A program made the translations under genes and the position numbers. DNA of 64,000 nucleotides from Parasponia andersonii (lineage: Eukaryota; Streptophyta; Magnoliopsida; Rosales; Cannabaceae). Shown here piece after piece: positions 24,212 to 35,531 of the stretch; position 1 is the stretch's first letter, and each line of letters begins with the position of its first letter. Under the pieces are notes generated by a model. That model was not told the origin of the DNA, did not search any database, and saw only the letters and a program-made list of their open reading frames with translations. The stretch is from contig JXTB01000090.1 in the NCBI GenBank assembly GCA_002914805.1, forward strand, positions 22,449 to 86,448, given 5' to 3'.

Positions 24212-27200
24212 ATAATAATAATAATAATAAAGTTGTTTTTTCTTTTTCCAAAAAAAAAAATGTGAAAAAAAAAGCTTTTCAAAATTTGTATTTTCACTTT
24301 GTATCCCTTTTTCAAAATTTTTATTCTAATAATTCGATTTTGCACGTCTACAAAGAATCAACATTTGGAAAAAATAAATAAATAAATAAATAATTACTGA
24401 AGATTTCAAAAGTGAAATGCAATGTTTGTGGTACAATATTTGTGGTAAATTATAAACTAACTAAAATAGAATAACATTACATTTGGTGTAACGTTATGCA
24501 ATTCAGTATCCATACCAGACCTAGTTAATTGCTAATCTTCTCGAAAGCAAATATTGACAATGAGCAATTGACTCCATAACTTCAAAATTTCAAATGTCAT
24601 GTATAAACATCTCAAGTTCGCCTCTGAATCTTCTCAATTCAAATTTAATGCCAATTCCAATCCCCCGATTTCAATATTATCATCGCAATTTTTGTTAAAT
24701 AAATTACAACTCAAAAATCAATACAAAAATGTGATCAAAAACTTAACATGATCAATAACCACACATGGATCCAATGTTGCAGTCTAAAGTTCAATTCCCC
24801 CACCCCCAATATCAAAATAATAATAAAAAAATCAACACAGTGAGTGTCATTTTTTGAGATTGGGTCATATATATAACTGTATTGTACATGACACCCCATA
24901 CTTTATGTCATGTCAATATTATAATGACATTATCTAAAAAAAAGAAAAAAAAAATTACAGTTATTACTGAACTTTTGAAAAGAAAAGACTATGGTATATA
25001 TTTAATGTAGAAAAATATAGATCATTATTATTTTACACATGAAATGTAAATCACGGTATATATTTAATGTATAAAATATATACTGTAGTCTATATTTCAT
25101 AAATAAAAATTATAATAAAATTGACATATATTTTAAAATGTATACCATAGATCAAATTTATAATGAAAAATATAAATTATAGTAAATATTTATATTATAA
25201 AAATATGCTCTCCATATTTTACCTATGAAATGTGTACCTCATGAAAAAATTCATATTATAAATATGAACCATTCATATTTTATATGGCATATAAAATGTG
25301 GACCATAAAAATGGTATTTTGGAAAGAAAAATTAAAAATAAGTATTTATGAAAATAATTACTAGAAGTAAATTTCTCAAACTCATAAGCTCGTGAAATTT
25401 TTGGTTTGGGTTGGGCTATAAATATGCAAGCCGGCCTTATAAGGTTGGCTTATGGATTTAGCCATGCACAAGCCGATAAAACTCAACCAACCCTAGCAAT
25501 AGATGTAAAGTTTAAAGAAGCCTTTACATATATGCATAAATATAAAATTTCAGGGTATATGATTTAGATTTTAAATGTGCATTGTTTAGTGCATATTTGT
25601 ATTTGAAAATGTTTAAAACTTTTAAGACTATGCTTCATATATTAAGATGTTTTACTGTTTGCACCTTAGATTATATAAATTAATCTCATAATTTATCAAT
25701 AAATTCAAGCACATTGAGCCAAACCAACCCGTTACTCGAGGTTGAAAACACTTAATCTCATTCGTTACAAGGCATAAACAGTTTCTGTTAAGTTAGAATT
25801 TTGGGTTTTTTTTTAGTCGAATGGCTGAATTTTGGACCATAGTTTGCAAAATAATTATTTTTTAAATACTATTAAAAAATAGTCAAATTTTAAAAATGAC
25901 TTTTTTCATATTTAGTATATCAAAACATATTTATTTATTTTTTGAAAACTGATTCACTTTTTCAAAATTTGATTTATTTTAAAAAAATTAGATTGACTGA
26001 AAAACAGTCATTTATCAAAATAAAATTATAAAACAGTCATTTATTAAATAGGAGTAAAAAAAAAGGGTCATTTTTAAATTGATCTAAAAAAAAAAGAAAA
26101 AGAATATCATTTCTTATAAATACTCTAGAATTTAATATATCGACATGATTGGGTTAACCCAGAAAATTAATAGTAACCAACTCAATCTGGTCAATGTAAC
26201 ACTTAGTTGAATCATTCCATTAATAGAAGAACTGAAAAGATTCAAAGTGATGGACGCAAGGGAGGAGGGTTCATCCCCTTCGCTCTCCTCTCACTCCAAC
26301 TAAACACAAGGATGGAGGAATATATCCATCTCTGCCTCCCAAGTCCTATTATCCATTAGAGTGATGGACTTTCCACATAAATCAATTTTCAACCAGTTAA
26401 CTCCAATATCTAAATTATAGAAAATTCAAATGTAGAATAATAACAAAAACCAATCATGCACACACTTAGATCTAGGTGGGAAAAACTCTTAATAGATCAA
26501 AACGGTGATCCATGTGGTTGGGACTATGTAATTTCACATATACAAAATGAATATTTGACATAAAAAAAAAAATCAAAATGAAAGAGTAGAGTATGTTGGT
26601 ACTAGAGAAGGAGAGCAGGTCATGATTTCAAATATTGTCTTTGTATTATATATTTTGATAGCTATTACATTTTTGCTAAGTTTTGTTCTCTTTATTTAAC
26701 GATGATCTTAAATCAGTTCCATTTCTAAAACAAAAATAACTTGGCTAATCTTTCACTAGTTATTTTGTCTCTTTTTTCTTTTCTTTGTTATTTTCATGAG
26801 CTAGAATAATAAGATTTATTGGTTGTAATTTTTTTGTTGTCGTTTTTGCTTATTTTCTGCCTTGGTCTTTATTTAATTTCTTTTGATAAAAAAAATCTGT
26901 GTTATGATCTACAACTTTTTCTAGTCAAAAAATCATGTGCATTTGCGGCCTTTTCTTATAGAGAAATTATGTTTATTTCTTTTTTCATTAATCTGAATAC
27001 ATATATATATATATATATATATAGGATTTTTCTTATTTCATATTTGCGGCCAAAAATGGAATTTGAATCACTTTGCCTCATAAAAAGAAAATTTTCAAAT
27101 AAACACTCTATGTCTATAAGACTAAAAGTAACAATAAGAGGAACTTTAAAAATAATATAAAAATTTAGAATGATCGCAAATTTAGACTTATTGATAACTA

Positions 27201-27741
27201 CACATACCTATAATATTAAGTTCTAGAGTTTAATTTCTCTCGCTCCATTGTCAAAAAAATGAAAATTTAATTAAGTTCAAAGTCTTATATTAGAAAGGTA
27301 AAGTGAGAAAGCTATATAAATCAAAGCAAAAATGAGAAAAAAAAAATTCTTTTCTTTTAGGGTTTACTTTATATTTGCCCTTGAATTATTGTAGAAGGCT
27401 TATGCATGTCTCTCAAATTATTAAAAATTTCATCTTTGTCCCTAAATCAAAGCAATATTTTAGTTTTTTTTTTTAAATATTTGTTATTTGCGAATGAAAT
27501 CGGTAAATTTGCGTCATTTTTGTTTACTAATAGAGTAACAGTTTTGTGGTTAGGAATAAAGTCGAAATTTCTAAAATTCGGACAACATATTAAACACTCT
27601 TCATAATTGGAATTGGAATGGGAAAATATTAATTTTTTTTTTAAAATTCTTTAAAGGCATTTTTGGCATGAAGATATGAGAAGATAACGTACACGGGGAG
27701 CGATATCAGCTCTGCCATGCACGGCGGCGCCACCACTCAAA

Positions 27742-29475
27742 ATGGAGATAACTTCCATGTCCGAAGCTCTGCAACTCCATGCCCAGATACTCAAATCCGG
27801 CAGAAACCAAAGGAACCATCACCGCCACCAACACGACCTTAGCAAGCTCTTCACCTTCTCAGCTCTCTCCTCCAATGGCGACCTCACCTATGCTCGCCTC
27901 ATTCTCGACTCTCTTCCATCCCCAAACTCTTTCCACTGCAACACCATGATCCGAGCCTACTCCCGGAGCCCCGACCCCGTTAAAGCTCTCCACTTCTTCC
28001 TCTCTATGCTCCGTAACAGTCCGAACCGACCCGACAAGTTCACGTATCCGTTTCTACTCAAGTCCTGCGCCCTGTTGGGATTGACCCATGAAGGGAAACA
28101 GCTTCATGGGTTGATATTCAAGTCTGGTTTCGGATCGGATAGGTATGTGGAGCACTCGTTGATCCATATGTATTGCGCTTGTGGTGAGTCGGGTCATGCT
28201 TATAAGGTGTTTGATAAAATGCTTGCGAGAAATGTGATATCTTGGAGCTCGATGATTGATGGGCTTGTTGACAATGATAGGCCCTTGGAAGCGATAAAGA
28301 TGTTTGAAAAGATGTTGGAGGACGGGGTTGAAGTTAATGAAGTGACAGTTGTTTCGGTTTTAAGAGCCTGCGCGAAGACAGGGGCGCTAGGAGTTGGAAG
28401 GAGAGTTCACGAGCTTGTGAAGGAACGGACAATTGGTTTAAAGAAGGCTAATGTTAGTACTGCACTTATTGACATGTATACAAAATGCGGATGTATAGAG
28501 AGTGCAAGGCTAGTTTTCAATGAGATTAAGTTTAATAGGGATGTTTTTTCTTGGACTGCTACAATATCCGGACTTGCAAGCCATGAGAATTGTCAAGAAG
28601 CTATTGACTTGTTTAATCAGATGCAAGAATTGAGCATAAACCCAGATGAGAGAACAATGACAGCAGTTTTATCGGCTTGTCGAAATGCTGGTTGGGTAAG
28701 CGAAGGCTACACATATTTGAAGACTATGCACAAGAAGTACGGAGTTTGGCCTACAATTCAACATTACGGATGTGTTGTAGATCTCCTTGCTAGAGCTGGA
28801 CACTTGAGTGATGCTGAAGAGCTCATTAGGAAAATGCCAATCGAAGCTGACAGGGTTCTGTGGAGAACTTTAATATGGGCTTGCAAAGTTCATAAGGATA
28901 TGAATCGAGCTGAGCGTTTAATAAAACATCTTGAGAGTTTAAAGATGGATTCAAATGATGATTGTGGGAGTTTGGTGCTTATTGGCAATGTGTATGCATC
29001 AGCAGGGAAATGGCATGACAAGGCGAGAACAAGAGAATTAATGAACAAGAGAGGACTTGTTAAGTCACCCGGGTCTAGTAAGATTGAGATTGATGGGGCA
29101 GTTCATGAATTCATAGTGGGAGATTCAGGTCATTCCGAATCAGAAAGAATATACGCAAAGTTGGATGAAATAGAAGAGAAATTAAAAGAAGAAGAATATC
29201 AGCCAAAACTTTACGAGGTATTGCTTGAAGTTGATGATGAGGAGAAGGCTTTTCAGTTGAGTCACCATAGTGAGAAGCTTGCTCTTGCTTTTGGGCTGAT
29301 CAAAACAAGTCCCAGGACTGAAATACGGATTGTGAAAAACTTGCGATCTTGTGAAGACTGCCATGCTTTTATGAAAGTAATTTCGAAGATATACGAAAGA
29401 GACATAATAATGAGGGATCGAATACGCTTTCACCATTTCAGAAATGGGGAATGCTCATGCAAAGATTACTGGTAA
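27742..29475 (+). CDS. PLS-class pentatricopeptide repeat protein with E and DYW domains (organelle RNA editing factor)
   Basis: An intronless 577-residue protein. After a short N-terminal region, PPR motifs run from about residue 45 to 430 (FHCNTMIRAYSRS, DRYVEHSLIHMYCACG, NVISWSSMIDGL, NVSTALIDMYTKCGC, DVFSWTATISGL, QHYGCVVDLLARAGHL). The E/E+ region follows, then a DYW cytidine deaminase-like domain ending CSCKDYW. The zinc and catalytic residues look intact: HSE at about 509-511 and the CEDC pair at about 537 and 540. From family knowledge, such proteins bind one or a few sites in plastid or mitochondrial transcripts and direct C-to-U editing. I cannot predict the target without a PPR-code calculation. 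Another ATG 25 nt upstream is out of frame and in a weaker context. The chosen ATG has G at +4. The GC content exceeds that of its surroundings, as expected for a real gene. Confidence 0.93.
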   Translation: MEITSMSEALQLHAQILKSGRNQRNHHRHQHDLSKLFTFSALSSNGDLTYARLILDSLPSPNSFHCNTMIRAYSRSPDPVKALHFFLSMLRNSPNRPDKFTYPFLLKSCALLGLTHEGKQLHGLIFKSGFGSDRYVEHSLIHMYCACGESGHAYKVFDKMLARNVISWSSMIDGLVDNDRPLEAIKMFEKMLEDGVEVNEVTVVSVLRACAKTGALGVGRRVHELVKERTIGLKKANVSTALIDMYTKCGCIESARLVFNEIKFNRDVFSWTATISGLASHENCQEAIDLFNQMQELSINPDERTMTAVLSACRNAGWVSEGYTYLKTMHKKYGVWPTIQHYGCVVDLLARAGHLSDAEELIRKMPIEADRVLWRTLIWACKVHKDMNRAERLIKHLESLKMDSNDDCGSLVLIGNVYASAGKWHDKARTRELMNKRGLVKSPGSSKIEIDGAVHEFIVGDSGHSESERIYAKLDEIEEKLKEEEYQPKLYEVLLEVDDEEKAFQLSHHSEKLALAFGLIKTSPRTEIRIVKNLRSCEDCHAFMKVISKIYERDIIMRDRIRFHHFRNGECSCKDYW

Positions 29476-32400
29476 TCTCCCATCAATGTAGAGATATTTT
29501 TTGAGTTGTTGCTTGTTTTTTATCCACTTCCAAGTCTAAAGTTAAATGTAGAAAACGAAGTTGCAAATTTTGAAGTGCTTGATGTCTCAGAGTTCAGGAC
29601 TTTGGAGTTTTTGGCTTGTTTTTTATTTGAAGTAACACATTCAAATGCGGAATTCCACTGAAGGCAAGAAAAAATGTATTGATTTACAATGAAGTAAATT
29701 AAGAAGAAAAATAACTTCATGAAGGCTGAAACTTCAAGGATATATTTTGAAAATTAAAAATATTACTATTAATTTCACCAATCACTTCGGAGACTCATCT
29801 TTACTCTAATTAGTTAACATGGTAGACACCAAAGCATGCTAGAATCTACTAACCATTAGTACAAGACCCATTTTGCAAATATTGTTTAGTAACTCGATCT
29901 TCCTTAGTTCCTGCTTTATCTATAATGTATGTTATTTTATCAATGTTTATTGTAATTTTACGTGAATAAGTACGTAGATATAATGACTATTAAGTACCAT
30001 TTTACACTTTCCTTTCTATTATTTATTCCAAGAGTTAAAAGGAGCTAATAAGGTTCCTCTAAGTTATATATATTGGGTTCTTACTTATATAGTAGTCTTA
30101 ATATGTCTAACCCAATCCTATTGTTTTGATATGAGAGGGGTTGGAAGAATCTCATAATTACAATATCAGGCTAACATGGTTCTAATAAATTGTTTCACTG
30201 TTATGAATTCATGGGGTAGTCCAAACGAAAAGCTCAAGCTAACAAGGTCCCAAATATATTTTCTTTTTCTTTTCTAAGCTTCTTGTGCATATGCATCCCT
30301 GGATTACCTTCAGTTGAAATAATATTGTTTATAGCATTTACTTTATTCTTTTTTCTAATGTTCACGTTCTTATTTGTTAAGAAGGAAAAATGATAAAAAT
30401 ATATCATAGATTTAAGCGAAATGCACAACTTATCCTCATGTTTTGAGAACTAATAAAAATATTCCATTTAATCAATACACTGATAAAAATTCTACCGTCC
30501 GTTTAATTTGGTCAAAATTAAGTAAGAACTCTTTTTTTTCTTTTTTTTTTTTTAATTTTTTGAAGTAAAACTAATTTATTATTTATAAATTAAGAGCATT
30601 TTTTTTTTACAATAACAGACTAATTCCCACCAAATAAGTTCATCTTCTACTTCTAAGACAAATTAGCTAAACCATGTATAATTTTGTTAATTTCACAAAA
30701 TACAGACTTAAATATAACACCAAAAATAAATAAACATGTCCAACAACAAGTTATCATATTAATAATATCAAATTGAGCTATTATTAAGAGCTTAAATTAT
30801 TGTTACTGTGTTCGACTCTAGAAACTAGAGATTTAAACTAATATTCTTACCTCATAGGAGAGCGATCGCAAGTGTTTTCGCTTCTACATTTTTTAGTGAT
30901 AAGTAAGAATTCTTTTTAAATGGCCAAGATTACCTAATCCAAACACGAATAATCATAAGGGAACAAAAAAAATTATATTACCTACCTTTTAATTTTTTTT
31001 TCTTTCACCCATCACCAATTTTTCTGGTTAGTATTTGTTTGATTACAAGTTTAGAGTATGCATAATTTTTTAATTTTGCACGTAAATTTTAACCCAATGA
31101 AATGAAAGGTTAGAAGTTTATTGATTTATAAATCCAATAGGATTTTTTTCCCCGAAAATCTGAGAAAAAATTGTGCATTTTGCCTAAATCGATAGGAATA
31201 TTTTCCCCTAAATGGGATTATCTAACTATGCAATTTTAGCCATTGAAATGAAATGGTAAGTCAATAAACCCGGATGAGGATTGGCTTTTTTGTTTTTGCA
31301 TTTTTTTTTCCTCTCACAGAAAGAGATCTCTCTTTCTCCCCATGAACAGTAGTCTAAGCTTGCTGTCAATGAGATTATACTATATAATATACGATCAATG
31401 GTATTATACTATATTCCAATTACCATCACTTGACAAGAAACAGAAAAAATAATTAATATAACCAATCTTATTTTAATGTGCATCTTAATTCTTAGAGTAT
31501 TATGTACCTAACATCATCACCATAAAGTCATTGCTTCAAAACAACTTCCATATTATTTTACTTCATATCACAAATTAAAATAAAATATAACTAAAAAACA
31601 TACATATAGAAATAGAACCAGCCTTTTGGCCAATTCATGTCAGCCATTCAATTCTACAAGAGCATGGCTGGCCACATGCTCTCACAACACTACCCCACTT
31701 TACCTGTTGTCATACAGATTTTCTTTGCCAAGATGCCAATCAACACAAAAAGCGAAAAAAATTTAAATAAGAAAAAAATTATTAAAAATAAAAAAGTTTA
31801 ACAAGTGGCAGGAGATTTCATCATCCTTGATTTCCCCCCCCCCCCCCCCCCAACATGCATAATGAGTTTATTATACAAATATAACAAGTACCGTTACTTT
31901 TCTTTTTCTTTTGGATCTTTCATTATTAAAAACAATGATGCTAATAATAAAAATAACAGTAGATAGTACCTAAAATCACCGACTTTATGTACTCTCTTAG
32001 ATTTTGTTTTAAAAACTTTTTCAACTGCATTTTCCCTTTTCCTTAAGCAAGAAAAATAAAGGACGTGAAAATGGAATCAAAGAAAAAGAAAAGAAGAGAG
32101 AATAACGACAGGAGACATGTGGAAGGGACACATTTAAGACCACCTATCACAGTCATTACGAGTAGATAGATAATTCTGACTATCGTAACGTTGTTCAGGT
32201 CCACACGATTATAATACGAAACGATAACACATAATTCAAATACGATACAATTAATAAATATGTCAAAAATTTAAACTCGAATACGACACGATTAATACAC
32301 ATATAATTCGTTTAATAAATGTGTCATGTATCATATTATGATCAGTTTAACATGATTATTCTAATTTAATACAATTATGTACTACTTAATTTAATTTTAC

Positions 32401-33060
32401 TCCTATAAATATGTTTAGAATTAATCAAAATCACGTTTAATATATTAAAATATTAATAAATATGTCGTATTAGTGTCATGTTGACACAATATGAAAACGA
32501 TACGTTTAATTAAATAGGTTACACGGGTTATTTTCGGGTTAAATGAGTTGACTCGAAATCCACTCGTTTATTATACGTATTACACGTGTTAACCTAAAAT
32601 TGACACAAAAATTAAATGCATCACTCAAACTCGTTTATTTCGTATCGTCGTGTTGTGTAGAAAATTACCGGTCTTAACTATAATGTTATGTAAATGAGAT
32701 ATTTTGATGGTCATAAAAGGTTAAAACAAATAGATTGAAAGAGAATGGGGTGTGTGAAAATAACTCCACGTTTCCCATAAACTGAAAAATAGACATGTAG
32801 AGACTGAAAATGCATGTGCATATTGCCATGTATGTATAATAGATAATAGTATGTCATGTACTACATGACAAAATCATCTTACAATTTCTCATAAAATAAA
32901 GATTAAATTCTCATGTATTACGTTATATTACAGTAAAATAATTTTTGTCATTTAACTAGAGTCAATTTCAAATATGTCCCATGAAATTTTTCATCTTTAA
33001 AAATTCAACTTATCAGTTTTGGAAACTAGATTTCTTTTTTTGCGTTGCAATTGAATGTTC
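29476..33060. other. intergenic DNA downstream of the PPR gene
   Basis: No gene is recognised. The first few hundred bases are probably the PPR 3' UTR. A C18 run lies at 31834-31851. The block 32150-32680 has repeated ACGACACGATTAATACAC-like words and CGGGTTATTTTCGGGTT, resembling a decayed non-autonomous transposon found in many plants. No ORF supports it. Confidence 0.4.
31834..31851. repeat. poly(C) tract, 18 nt
   Basis: A homopolymer of C in otherwise AT-rich DNA. It is unusual for this window. Confidence 0.9.
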
Positions 33061-33069
33061 ACTTAAAAA

Positions 33070-35040
33070 AGAGGGCTTTTAAAGATAAATTATTAATGGC
33101 AATTATAGTAGAACTACTGTTAATAGTCAATATCAACTTTTTCAGCAATTCTAGTATAACCGCAATTAATGCTTAAATTATAACTTTTTTCAACAGTTTC
33201 AGTACAACCGCCATTAAAAATTTAAAATCTTTTAGACCTCTAACGACAGTTGCAACAAAATCGTCATAAATATTGGAATTTAATCTTTTATAATAGTTGC
33301 GTTACAACTGCCGTTAAAAGTCATATAAATGAGGACCAAGACCAGTTCGACCCTCATTCCTTTTCTTCTCTCAAGTTGAGAACTCGCCCACCACCTCAAA
33401 CTTCTTTCTCATGTACGACTATCCTCATTCTAGCGATTTTGACTAACAAAATTACTCTCATTTAGTTCAAATCACTCTATTCAACTTGGGTAAGTTTTAT
33501 ATACATGTAATTTTAAAGATTCATTAGCATTTAGTGATTATTTATGCCTTAAAAATGTTAAAATTTGTATACAATCAATAACTACAATTCTCGATGAGCA
33601 TGTAATTTTGTTTTTTTTTATTATTGATTTAAGTTTCAATTTGAATGGATAGACTAATTTTGGCTTTGAGATATTTTTCTTCATTAATTTTGATTAATCC
33701 AAAAAATTTGTTTTTAGAAATTAAATTTTCATAATGTAAATTATTTGATTATTTTATATTATTTTCATAATGGATATTATTTTAATCATATCACTATGAA
33801 TTAATTAATGTTATGTTATTTTACAATATGTATACTTAGTATTTTCATTAGCTTGAAATTAATTAGTTTATTAACTTTAAAATAATTAAAAGTTTGTACT
33901 ATGCATGAATTAAGTTGAATTTGGAGGTTCATAGTGATAAAATAGTAATACTTTGAGTTGGAATCGAAAGATTAAATTAGTAGTGTGCATTCTTATCTTT
34001 CTAGTGTTAAAAATGGTAGTTGCTTATATGATCTTGCACATAATTTCTATGTAGTAAGTAAGGGAGTGCTACTATTAGCTCCTTATAATATTAGGTAAAT
34101 ATTCTCATTCTTTGATACTAAATTGTTATATGGTTGAGTTTGTATAAGTTTTGTTTAATTCATGTTTGGTCTTTTGTAGGTAATATTTATATCTTGATGG
34201 TAATTAACATGTTTTAAAAATCTATATTTCTTGTATCCACTTGGATGATCAGTGGATACTATGAATCTCTTAACATATCTAATATAATGTATAAAATAAT
34301 ACATAGAATATATGTTTATTTATTTGATCTATTAGTTTTTATAACACATATTTTTGTTTAGTACGCTCAAAATATTTCATACGGACATGGAATGAAGGGA
34401 AAAAAAAGATGATCTAACTTAGTATCATATTAAGGTATGAGATATAGTTTGTTCATATATGATGTCTTTATTTATCTTTCATCTTTATATATTTTAACTA
34501 TACTTATATTGTAATTATAGTATCCATCTCAACTCAATTATATGGAATGCGATATTTATATTATAGTGTATCTCAGTTTGCTCACTTTATCTATATTAGA
34601 CTTGTTACTATAATTTTTGGTAAGTTTAGGTTACAAGTGTTAGTGATATTTACCTAGAAACTCATTGTTGGTCCTAAATGTATTTATGATAGAGTATATT
34701 ATCTATATAGTAGAAACTTATTAGTTATATGCACCAGAATTTAATTATGTTTCTCATATATACTTTATTATAATTATATATGAATTTGCCCGTTTTTGAA
34801 TTAATTTAAAATCTTTTCTAGGCCGTTTTAACTTTGTGGTATTGTATAAAGTGCCCACGAGAAGGAAAATTATATCTCATGGGAAAGGCTTTTAACGATG
34901 GTTCTATGGGAATCACCGTTGAAGATCTCCTCACTAATAACAACGGTTCCAACAAAACTACTGTTATTGGTCAAGTTTTCGCACCTTTATTAACGATGGT
35001 TAAAACTCTTTTAACAGTAATTTTTAACGGCTATTAATTT
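33070..35040. mobile_element. degenerate non-autonomous DNA transposon, CACTA-like, with subterminal palindromic repeats
   Basis: The left end has five units starting at 33098, 33143, 33191, 33242 and 33291 (period about 48 bp). Each is an imperfect palindrome of the type CAGTT..TACAACYGCCGTTAA. The right end (34895-35033) has related words such as AACGATGGTT, AACGGTTCC and TTTAACGGC. Arrays of short subterminal inverted repeats are typical of CACTA (En/Spm) elements. The exact CACTA termini are not visible, and the interior has no transposase. Confidence 0.5.
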
Positions 35041-35330
35041 ATTGTAATATTGTGGTGGTTAGCATTTATCCCTTATAATATTTATTTTGAAGGAAAATAA
35101 TTAATTTCATAAAAATATCCTCTTTCTTTTGATGTTTTAGAATAAAAGTACCTTTAAATAATTTCTAGATTAATAGAAGTCACTGTCGATTTTGAACTTT
35201 GGATTATTTGGTAATAGCTTTCAATTAATTTAGAAGCTATTTAAAAATAAAATATATTTCAAAACACTTAAGGAGGAAGGCATTTTCTTCAATTATATCT
35301 TTTCTTGTCAAGAAGTTGTTTTAACCACTG

Positions 35331-35531
35331 AGGATTGCATCGCCAACTGAGGCTAGCTCAGTTGCTCAAAGGCTTGAGGGATGTTTGTGTGAGTTTTGGA
35401 GGATCAGGGGTTCAAACTTTGGTAGAGTATGTATGTGTGTTATTTTCTTTTAAATTTATAGTAAGTGGTGGTCATTAATTAAGCCACACTTTTTAAAAAA
35501 AAAAAAAAAAAAAACCTCTAAGGATTACATC
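35331..35531 (+). mobile_element. tRNA-derived SINE with target duplication
   Basis: The body is 35342-35520. It has box A (TAGCTCAGTTG) at about 35354, box B (GGTTCAAACT) at 35409-35418, then an AT-rich 3' region and a poly(A) tail (about 35495-35514). AGGATTGCATC (35331-35341) on the left and AGGATTACATC (35521-35531) on the right form an 11-bp target duplication with one mismatch. It looks like the same family as the SINE at 10407-10528. Confidence 0.8.

Larger units (their letters stand above)
22561..27690. other. intergenic DNA between the GRAS and PPR genes
   Basis: No gene is recognised. Contents include MITE copy 2 at 23440-23700, a retroposed-looking block at 23970-24211, an AT-rich block at 24990-25350 with repeated TATATTTAATGT and ATATAAAATRT words, and microsatellites. 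Open frames at 26819-27160 and 27406-27606 look like chance AT-rich frames. Confidence 0.5.

Noticed and set aside
31620-31760. GC-richer block with a CATG..GCTGGCC..CATG near-palindrome, considered as a microRNA hairpin
   Set aside because: No known conserved plant miRNA sequence is visible, and the stem is too short for a precursor.
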